Source: an uncultured Lachnospiraceae bacterium (lineage in GTDB: Bacteria; Bacillota_A; Clostridia; Lachnospirales; Lachnospiraceae). From it: a DNA stretch of 43,702 nucleotides. The position numbers were made by a program, and so were the translations under genes. The stretch lies in contig CADAHD010000003.1 in the NCBI GenBank assembly GCA_902787595.1, forward strand, positions 1 through 43,702. Direction: 5' to 3'. How positions within the stretch are numbered: the first letter of the stretch is position 1; each line of letters starts with the position of its first letter. The notes under the pieces are model-generated. The model was not told the origin of the DNA, ran no database searches, and worked only from the letters and a program-made list of their open reading frames with translations. Below are positions 1-6,401 of the stretch, piece by piece.

Positions 1-161
1 TCATCCGTTATATTTGCCGTTCCCGCGCCGTTACTAGCTATCAGCGCCGGGCTCAGCCTGACGGCATCACCGTCTTCCGCCCTTGCCTGCACAGAACATA
101 AATGCGCCATAAACAGCGCGGCAAATATAAAGACAAACGCTCTTTTAACGATCTTACTCAT
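1..161 (-). CDS. Secreted protein, N-terminal part only (runs off the window)
   Basis: Only the first 53 codons are present. The ATG at 161-159 overlaps the trmL stop as ATGA, with GGAG five bases upstream, so it is probably translated by coupling to trmL. An in-frame ATG at 170 also exists but lies inside trmL and has a poorer site. The peptide starts with Lys/Arg-rich MSKIVKR, then a hydrophobic stretch of about 15 residues, then VQARA followed by EDGD. This is a classical Sec signal peptide with likely cleavage after ARA. Nothing of the mature domain beyond about 25 residues can be seen, so its function cannot be assigned. It is the last visible gene of the wecG-like/trmO/trmL run. Confidence 0.75.
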   Translation of the reverse strand, partial: MSKIVKRAFVFIFAALFMAHLCSVQARAEDGDAVRLSPALIASNGAGTANITD

Positions 162-652
162 GATCTCCATTCCAGCTCATGGAGCTGTCCTTCCAATTCC
201 ATTCCCTTAAAGCCCTGCTGCCTGAGCGCCTCATAAAGCACTATGTTCACAGAGTTTGACAGATTTAACGATCTTATCCCGGGGAGCATAGGTATACGAA
301 TGCAGTATTCTTCGTTGTCCACCAGTATCTCTTCGGGTATGCCGTGGCTTTCCTTGCCGAACATGATGTAATCATCCGGGCCGTATTCCACATCACAATA
401 AGTCCGCCTGGCCTTGGTCGTGGCAAAGAATATCCTGGCTCCCTTGTTTTTTTCAAGGAAATCCGCGTAGTTGATATAGCGGACATAATCCAGCTGCGGC
501 CAGTAATCCATTCCCGAGCGTTTAAGCGCATATTCCGTAAGTTTAAAGCCCAGAGGCTCTATCAGATGCAGCCTTGTTCCCGTTGCCACGCAGCTGCGGC
601 CTATATTTCCGGTATTTGCGGGTATCTCAGGCTCATGCAGAACTATATTCAT
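158..652 (-). CDS. trmL: tRNA (cytidine/uridine-34 2'-O)-methyltransferase TrmL
   Basis: This is a SPOUT-class RNA methyltransferase of 164 residues, the usual TrmL length. TrmL uses S-adenosylmethionine to methylate the ribose at wobble position 34 of leucine tRNAs. Visible marks are the N-terminal NIVLHEPEIPANTGNIGRSC strand and loop, the FGKESHGIPEEIL segment around residue 100, and the knot-forming IPMLPGIRSLNLSNSVNIV segment near the C-terminus. It lies 4 bp after the TrmO-HAD fusion, with GAGG about nine bases before its ATG, and overlaps the next gene by ATGA. With mnmA and trmO it completes three anticodon-loop modification enzymes in one run. Confidence 0.93.
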   Translation of the reverse strand: MNIVLHEPEIPANTGNIGRSCVATGTRLHLIEPLGFKLTEYALKRSGMDYWPQLDYVRYINYADFLEKNKGARIFFATTKARRTYCDVEYGPDDYIMFGKESHGIPEEILVDNEEYCIRIPMLPGIRSLNLSNSVNIVLYEALRQQGFKGMELEGQLHELEWRS

Positions 653-656
653 TTAC

Positions 657-1967
657 TTATTCCTCATCAGCTCTTTCGAGCAGTTCCTTTAACTCACCAA
701 AGCTGTGTATCACTGCCTCGGGCGCATCCGCGCTGCCAAAACCGTATGCCGCATGTATAAAAGCCACACCTGCTTCGTGCGACGCATCCTGATCGCCCTG
801 TATATCTCCTACATATACAGGCGCCTTGTAGCCGCCGCGCTGTGCTACCAGTTTTATATTTTCCGCCTTATAAAGGCCTGTATCACCGTAGCATTCCTTA
901 TCACTGATATATTCTTCGATACGGAGCTTGCGCATCACCAGTTCGATATATCCCGACTGGCAGTTGCTGACTATGCATACAGGGATCCTTTTCGATAATT
1001 CGCGTATGGTATCCGCAACGCCCTGATAGCTTATATCCTCTTCGTTATCCTCAAGCACCTGCTGCTCGTAAACTATGCATTTTTCCATAACCGCATCGCG
1101 CACGGACTGATCCGGCTCAGGCAGCAGTTCATTTGCAATAACATCCATGGGTTTGCCAAAGAGTTTTTTTAACTCATCAGGCTGCACCGGCCTGTCTATA
1201 CCCGTCTCTTTAAGCGCGCGCGTCCAGGCTCCCGCTACCAGAGGCGTGGAATCCCAGAGTGTGCCGTCCACATCCAGAAGGACCGCATCCGCTTTCAGCT
1301 TTTTAAAAGGCTGTATCTCTTTCACTTCCAATTCATCATCCTTTACAGTAAATCTTATATTGTAGCCGCCGTAGCTTATGCCCCATATCCTTTCCTCGTC
1401 ATGAATATGTCTGGTACGGGGATCCTGCTTTAATATGTCTTTTATGGCGGCGGCAGTCTTTTCATCAACGCCTTCAAGCAGTTCTTCGGGAATTGCCACA
1501 TTAAGCTGTTTAAAGCCCACCCTGTCGGTAAATCCGCCCTTCGCATCCGGATGTGAATCCGCATAAGGCAGATAGGGCTTGATATCATAAACCGGCGTGC
1601 CGTCAAGCATATCCACTCCGCTCACGATCACGCTTCCGTCTTCATCTATTCTCTCCAGTCTGACGCAGGATAAGCCCAGGGGATTGGGCCTGAAAGGAGA
1701 TCTGCTGGCAAATACGCCCACTCTCTCTTTGCCTCCCAGCCGGGGCGGCGCCACGGTCGCATTCCAACCCTTGCGGTGATTCTCGGAAAAATCCCAGATA
1801 AGCCATAAATGGCTGTATTCTTCCAGACCTCTGAGCGCATCCGGCCGGCGGTATCCGTCTTCAAACACAATGCGCCCCATGGCCCCGGCCACAAGGCCGC
1901 TCTGCCTGGGGATGCCGAACTTTTCCGGAAAGCCGGTATAAATATGTGCTATGGGTTCTATGTTCAT
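657..1967 (-). CDS. TrmO-type tRNA-m6t6A37 methyltransferase fused to a HAD-family phosphatase
   Basis: The 436-residue protein has two halves. Residues 1 to about 222 match the TrmO/YaeB (UPF0066, TsaA) family: an EYSHLWLIWDF segment, the hallmark RSPFRPNPLGLS near residue 88, DMLDGTPVYDIKPYLPYAD, and the usual C-terminal strand. TrmO N6-methylates t6A37 in tRNA using S-adenosylmethionine. Residues about 230-436 are a HAD hydrolase: DVDGTLWDST (nucleophile Asp), a VSNCQSG motif II and a GDIQGDQDA motif IV. Phosphoglycolate-phosphatase-like enzymes have this layout, but the substrate cannot be read. TrmO is normally a stand-alone protein of about 230 residues, so this is a true domain fusion and not readthrough. 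The start overlaps the upstream stop as ATGA, indicating coupling. Confidence 0.88.
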   Translation of the reverse strand: MNIEPIAHIYTGFPEKFGIPRQSGLVAGAMGRIVFEDGYRRPDALRGLEEYSHLWLIWDFSENHRKGWNATVAPPRLGGKERVGVFASRSPFRPNPLGLSCVRLERIDEDGSVIVSGVDMLDGTPVYDIKPYLPYADSHPDAKGGFTDRVGFKQLNVAIPEELLEGVDEKTAAAIKDILKQDPRTRHIHDEERIWGISYGGYNIRFTVKDDELEVKEIQPFKKLKADAVLLDVDGTLWDSTPLVAGAWTRALKETGIDRPVQPDELKKLFGKPMDVIANELLPEPDQSVRDAVMEKCIVYEQQVLEDNEEDISYQGVADTIRELSKRIPVCIVSNCQSGYIELVMRKLRIEEYISDKECYGDTGLYKAENIKLVAQRGGYKAPVYVGDIQGDQDASHEAGVAFIHAAYGFGSADAPEAVIHSFGELKELLERADEE

Positions 1968-3487
1968 TTCTTCTTTTTAAACTTCGAATAAAGTATGAAC
2001 TTGGTATTGGTCACAAGATATCTCTTAAAGAGACGCCTGGGATTCTGGAAAAGCCGGTACAGCCATTCAAGCCCTATGCCCTGTATCAGCTTGGGCGCCC
2101 TGTCTATCGTGCCGGCATGGAAATCAAAGCCTGCGCCCACGCCCAGCATCACGCCGTTTATCTTTCCCTTATGGGCAGCCATCCACTTCTCCTGCTTGGG
2201 CGCGCCCAGTCCTATCCATACCAGATCGGCGCCGCTGTCGTTGATCATCTTTATATCCGCGGCGTCCTCTTCCTCCGTAAGCTCCCTGAAAGGCGGGGAA
2301 TACATGCCCACCACGTTCATATAGGGAAAACGCTCCTTAAGCTTTTCCTTAAGGCAGTTAATGGTCTTTTCGGAAGAGCCGTAGAAGAAATGCTTCTCTC
2401 CGCTCTCCATGCTGAGCCTGAAAGCCTCCTCCATAAAATCGGGTCCTGCCACGCGCTCTGCTTCCGGATATCCTCCAAGAGCTATCTTTGATGCTATGGG
2501 ATTACCGTCGGGGAAAGTAAGGGCACTGCCGTTTAAGATATCCCTGTAGGATTTATCATCACTGGCCATCACCGTGGTATGCACATTCGAAAAGCAGATA
2601 TAATTACCGCCCAGTTCCTTAACATGATCCAGCACATAAGCCGCAGCCTCCGTGCAGCCCGCCGTGGTATATTCCACTCCCAATACCGGGAATTTGCGGT
2701 GCATATAGCTTTCAAATACCGCAGCGCTTCCGCCCTCGTTGATCATGACTCTTTCGGGAAGGGATCTGCCTTCGGCTTTTACCGCATAAGAAACTGGTAT
2801 GCCCAGCGAGCGCAGATAAGTCTTTTCCTTTTCTCCCAGTTTTTCCGCAGCAGCCGCGGAAACATATATCATCGCACAGCCTTTCGGAATGCTCAGTTTT
2901 TCCTTCTTCACATCCTGAGCTTCATAGACGCCGACCACCGTATGGATATCCCAGATATCCTTCCTCTCATTCAGATAACCATAACGCTCGATGCAGAACT
3001 TAAGCCTGTCCTTTTCCTCTGCTTCGGCGATCATTATTATATCCCTGTGTTTAACGCTGCTGCCGTATTTCCTGATATACCTGCGGGCGTACTGCCTGCG
3101 GGCAAAGATATCAAAGAGTATGCCAAAAACAAAGAGTATGGCAACAACCGTCCGCGATATTCTTTTATCCCAGTTTATGAAGAAAATAAAAAAGAGTTCT
3201 ATGAAAAGAAGAAGCGTCTGCGATTTGATGACTTCGGCGATCTTTCCCCAGAAATCCATTTCCCACGCATGCCTTACCTTTGTGCGGCGCATAAAGAAAA
3301 CAAAAGAATAAGCCAGGAGCAGAAAGATGTAAAACATCCTGTAGAATTCATACTCTCTGGTCTTATTCGGATACATGGGTTCCAGTATCACATAACGAAA
3401 AAGGAGCGCAACAATATAAGCTGCTGTTTCCCCCAGCAGGCTCCAGATTAGCATGGTGATCTCATGTGGATTCTTTCGCTCTTTCAT
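1964..3487 (-). CDS. Membrane-anchored WecG/TagA/CpsF-family glycosyltransferase (GT26)
   Basis: The protein has 507 residues. Residues about 10-135 contain four hydrophobic helices. Residues about 140-250 look like the nucleotide-binding-fold domain that follows the helices in WbaP/WcaJ-type initiating sugar-phosphate transferases. Residues about 265-500 are a WecG/TagA/CpsF catalytic domain: TFPDGNPIA, ERVAGPDF, IGLGAPKQEKWM, GVGAGFDFHAGTIDRAP and GLEWLYRL. Family members transfer N-acetylmannosamine or a related sugar to a lipid-linked sugar at the inner membrane face, for teichoic-acid or surface polysaccharide synthesis. The catalytic domain usual for WbaP is absent and replaced by GT26. 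The gene has its own promoter, and no ribosome site precedes its ATG. Confidence 0.85.
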   Translation of the reverse strand: MKERKNPHEITMLIWSLLGETAAYIVALLFRYVILEPMYPNKTREYEFYRMFYIFLLLAYSFVFFMRRTKVRHAWEMDFWGKIAEVIKSQTLLLFIELFFIFFINWDKRISRTVVAILFVFGILFDIFARRQYARRYIRKYGSSVKHRDIIMIAEAEEKDRLKFCIERYGYLNERKDIWDIHTVVGVYEAQDVKKEKLSIPKGCAMIYVSAAAAEKLGEKEKTYLRSLGIPVSYAVKAEGRSLPERVMINEGGSAAVFESYMHRKFPVLGVEYTTAGCTEAAAYVLDHVKELGGNYICFSNVHTTVMASDDKSYRDILNGSALTFPDGNPIASKIALGGYPEAERVAGPDFMEEAFRLSMESGEKHFFYGSSEKTINCLKEKLKERFPYMNVVGMYSPPFRELTEEEDAADIKMINDSGADLVWIGLGAPKQEKWMAAHKGKINGVMLGVGAGFDFHAGTIDRAPKLIQGIGLEWLYRLFQNPRRLFKRYLVTNTKFILYSKFKKKK

Positions 3488-3498
3488 AATACGGATCC

Positions 3499-3527
3499 AT
3501 TATATCAAAATCGTCCATATTATTCAA
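3499..3527 (-). promoter_or_regulatory. Vegetative promoter overlapping the mnmA stop
   Basis: On the minus strand, TTGAAT (3527-3522) lies 17 bp from TATAAT (3504-3499), with TGA before the -10 box giving an extended -10. The -35 box includes the mnmA stop codon. The -10 ends only 11 nt before the ATG at 3487, so the transcript would carry a leader of about five bases and no ribosome site. Confidence 0.7.
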
Positions 3528-4597
3528 GCAATGGTGCCGCCTCCGACTACCCTGTCGCCGTCATAAAGAACCACCGCCTGGCCCTTTGTTATGGCCCTCT
3601 GGGGTTCATCAAAGACTACCCTGAGAGTGTTTTCATCCGGCTGGGTCACGATGGCGTCCTGTTCCTTCTGACGGTAACGGACCTTTGCCTTTACGCGCAT
3701 CTCTCCTTCTATGCGCGCCACCGAGATCAGATTGATATCCGTAGCCGTAAGGCTGTTCTTAAACAGCCCCTCGCCGTGGCTTAAGCTGACCCTGTTGTTC
3801 TCCACATCTATGCCCGTCACATACCAGGGGAATTCTGCAGGAAGCCCCAGGCCCTTGCGCTGGCCGATGGTGTAATGTATCACGCCCTTATGTCGTCCCA
3901 GCACCTTCCCCTCCGGATCCACAAAATCACCTTCGGGATATACGGTACCGGTCTGTTTTTCTATAAACGAAGCATAATCGCCGTCAGGCACAAAACAGAT
4001 ATCCTGGGATTCGGCCTTATCGGCGTTTACAAAACCGTATTCCGCGGCTATGCGCCTGGCCTCGCTCTTGTTAAGCTCTCCCAGGGGGAAGCGGCAGTAT
4101 TTCAGCTGCTCCTGACTCAGATTATAAAGGACATAGCTCTGGTCCTTAGCGGGATCTTCCGCTTTTTTAAGGAGATAGCGCCCGCTTTCTTCGTCATACT
4201 CCGTCTTTGCATAATGCCCCGTCACGATCACATCGCAGGATCTGGAAAGCGCATACTCCAGGAGTTTTTCGAATTTGAGATATCTGTTGCAGTCTATGCA
4301 GGGATTGGGCGTGCCTCCGCATCTGTAGGTGCGTATGAATTTGTCTATGACCTTCTCGTTAAAATCAACGGAATAATCCTTTGTCTCATAAGGAATGCCC
4401 AATAAAAGAGCGACCCTTGCGGCGTCATCCACATCCCTGACGCTGCAGCAGCTCTTCGGATCCAGCCGCTGCTCCTCGCTGTGGAAAAGCCTCATGGTCA
4501 CCCCCAGGCAGTCATATCCTTTTTCCTTCATAAGAGCGGCGGCTACAGAAGAATCCACGCCGCCGCTCATTGCTATCAATGCTTTTTTATCACTCAT
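3524..4597 (-). CDS. mnmA: tRNA-uridine 2-sulfurtransferase MnmA (TrmU)
   Basis: MnmA thiolates U34 of Glu, Gln and Lys tRNAs using ATP and a persulfide sulfur. The 357-residue length is typical. Visible marks are the PP-loop AMSGGVDSSVAA at residues 9-20, the catalytic PNPCIDCN near residue 98, GHYA, the SYVLYNLSQEQL segment, AESQDICFVPDGDYASFI with the second catalytic cysteine, and the central HYTIGQRKGLGL motif. The C-terminal beta-barrel ends with GQAVVLYDGDRVVGGGTI. The ATG overlaps the stop of the FliS-like gene as ATGA, so it is coupled to the flagellin operon. In many Firmicutes mnmA instead sits beside a cysteine desulfurase gene, which is not seen here. Confidence 0.96.
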   Translation of the reverse strand: MSDKKALIAMSGGVDSSVAAALMKEKGYDCLGVTMRLFHSEEQRLDPKSCCSVRDVDDAARVALLLGIPYETKDYSVDFNEKVIDKFIRTYRCGGTPNPCIDCNRYLKFEKLLEYALSRSCDVIVTGHYAKTEYDEESGRYLLKKAEDPAKDQSYVLYNLSQEQLKYCRFPLGELNKSEARRIAAEYGFVNADKAESQDICFVPDGDYASFIEKQTGTVYPEGDFVDPEGKVLGRHKGVIHYTIGQRKGLGLPAEFPWYVTGIDVENNRVSLSHGEGLFKNSLTATDINLISVARIEGEMRVKAKVRYRQKEQDAIVTQPDENTLRVVFDEPQRAITKGQAVVLYDGDRVVGGGTIA

Positions 4598-5064
4598 GCC
4601 AGAAATCCGCGGTTAGTACCCGCTGCCACACTTTCCGTATTAATATCGTTTCGTCCGTAAGTCATGCCCGCATATACCACATCGGTATTCTTCATCACGG
4701 GAGCGGACCTGTCGTTGGCAGCCGCCTCCGCATAAGCATCCCTTAAGGATCTTATCAGTCTTCTGCATCTGTCCAGGTCAACTGTCTCGCGCCTTACGCC
4801 GCAGGTGATGAGCTGACGGTCGACAAATCTGTATATTTCATAAAAATTCCGTGCCAGTTCATACTGCATGTTAAGGCCTTCGATAAGCTCCCTTATGCAG
4901 CAGCGGCAGTTCCAGATCAGATCTTTAAAGTCTTCGCTCTGCGTATCCGCCGCAAGCAGCTCTGCGCAGTATACATCAAAAATATCATACACTACCACTA
5001 CCATTGCCGAAGGATTGGCCTGACTGACCCTCAGGATAAACTCCTGTCTTTTTTCATCTGTCAT
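4594..5064 (-). CDS. fliS: FliS-like flagellin export chaperone
   Basis: The 156-residue, largely helical protein lies 63 bp after flagellin. Its helices match the FliS pattern: NPSAMVVVVYDIFDVYCAEL corresponds to the SPEELIxMLYDxAxxFxxxA helix, and FYEIYRFVDRQLITCGVRRE with RRLIRSLRDAYAEA to the YxYxxxxLxxAN and LRxAWxxA helices. FliS binds the disordered flagellin C-terminus in the cytoplasm and delivers it to the flagellar export gate. The sequence is divergent, with extra cysteines (CRCC), so FliS is assigned from pattern plus position. AGGGGAG six bases before the ATG is a good ribosome site. The last 40 residues are Gly/Asn-rich and probably disordered. Confidence 0.78.
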   Translation of the reverse strand: MTDEKRQEFILRVSQANPSAMVVVVYDIFDVYCAELLAADTQSEDFKDLIWNCRCCIRELIEGLNMQYELARNFYEIYRFVDRQLITCGVRRETVDLDRCRRLIRSLRDAYAEAAANDRSAPVMKNTDVVYAGMTYGRNDINTESVAAGTNRGFLA

Positions 5065-5126
5065 GTTTGCTCCCCTTTATAGTATATTCAACGATCTGCA
5101 GGGTCCCCGGAAACCTCCTTGGGACT

Positions 5127-6335
5127 TTACTGTAACAGCTGCAATACTGTCTGCGGTCTTTCGTTGGCCTGTGACAGCATGGATGTTCCTGCCTGCACCA
5201 GCACCTGCTGGGTGGTATACTGCGTCATTTCCTCAGCCATATCCACATCCATTATGCGTGAATAGGATGCTGTCAGGTTCTCATAAGAAACATCAACGCT
5301 GGTAACATTATGCTCAAGGCGGTTCTCATACGCGCCCAGTCTGGAGCGTATATCGTTTATATAATCCAGAGCGCCCTTGATGGCGTCTATGCCTGCTGAC
5401 GCGCCGCCCACCAGCTCGCTGGTATCGTCGGCGGGATCTTTATGCTTTCCGTCCACTGTGGATATATCCAGATCGTCAAGTCCCATGCGATAGAGGGATA
5501 CGGTAGGTATCTGCACTGCCAGTTCCTGGCCTTCATTAGCTCCAACCTGTATCTTCATCGCGCCTATGCCGGTAATGTCAATATTCATCTCACCGATGCC
5601 GGAGATGGCGGTCTTTTTCTCTGTGAGTGTCTTGGCATTCTTTATCACGTTCTGATCGATGCCGATGATCATCTTAAAATCGCCGGGGCCGGTGAGCGTG
5701 ACTTTATCGCCCTGTTCATTGATATCCGCGCTGTATCCGCTCCCCGAAGGCTTTGCGGGAGGCTCAACGCCCGGAATGGTAAAAGCGTCCGGGTCTGCAG
5801 GATCCTTAGTAAAGAGTTTCGAAAAATCGACCTTATAATCCTTGCTGGGCGGAACATCCTGTGAATAATAATCCACATTAGCCTGATCGGGTTTATCTGT
5901 ATATGCTTTCAGATCAAAGCTGCCGTCCAGAAGCGGCATGCCGTTGAATTCCGTGTCCTTTGCGATACGGGTAAGCTCTTTCTTGAGCTGCTGCACTTCC
6001 TGATCCAGCAGTTCACGGTCGCTGTCGGTATTGCTGCCGTTAGCCGCCTGTACAGCCAGCTGGTTCATACGCTGCAGCACGGAAGACATCTCAGCAAGAG
6101 CGCCCTCTGCAGTGGAAATAACAGAGATCCCGTCATTGGAATTCCTCTTTCCTATATCAAGGCCTTTTACCTGTGAATCCATACGATGCGCGATAGCCAG
6201 ACCGGCCGGATTATCCATGGCTTTGTTTATCCTCAGGCCCGAAGACAGGCGCTGCAAAGACTGGCTCAGCATCTTGTCATTATTGTTGAGCGACTTATTC
6301 GTGATCACGGCGGATGCATTATAATTTATTCTCAT
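5127..6335 (-). CDS. fliC: Flagellin
   Basis: This is the flagellar filament subunit, 402 residues. The N-terminal D0/D1 region (about 1-145) contains LSQSLQRLSSGLRINKAMDN, GLAIAHRMDSQVKG, a SNDGISVISTAEGAL motif and an FNGMPLLDG motif. The C-terminal D1/D0 region (about 315-402) contains the INDIRSRLGAYENRLEHNV and DVDMAEEMTQYTTQQVL motifs and ends NERPQTVLQLLQ. The central region (about 145-310) is variable, rich in Pro, Asp and Gly, and is the likely surface-exposed, glycosylated part. GGAG five bases before the ATG is the ribosome site. No terminator or clear sigma-28 box separates it from the upstream gene 66 bp away, so co-transcription is likely. Confidence 0.97.
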   Translation of the reverse strand: MRINYNASAVITNKSLNNNDKMLSQSLQRLSSGLRINKAMDNPAGLAIAHRMDSQVKGLDIGKRNSNDGISVISTAEGALAEMSSVLQRMNQLAVQAANGSNTDSDRELLDQEVQQLKKELTRIAKDTEFNGMPLLDGSFDLKAYTDKPDQANVDYYSQDVPPSKDYKVDFSKLFTKDPADPDAFTIPGVEPPAKPSGSGYSADINEQGDKVTLTGPGDFKMIIGIDQNVIKNAKTLTEKKTAISGIGEMNIDITGIGAMKIQVGANEGQELAVQIPTVSLYRMGLDDLDISTVDGKHKDPADDTSELVGGASAGIDAIKGALDYINDIRSRLGAYENRLEHNVTSVDVSYENLTASYSRIMDVDMAEEMTQYTTQQVLVQAGTSMLSQANERPQTVLQLLQ

Positions 6336-6401
6336 ACTGACTCCATTCCCGGGAATATCCTTATCCCCTGATCCGCTGCCGTCCGTGGCCTGCTTATTTA
6401 T

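Noticed and set aside
6336..6401. Sigma-28 promoter for flagellin
   Set aside because: No TAAA...CCGATAA pattern is seen in the 66-bp gap; TAAATAAA alone is not enough.
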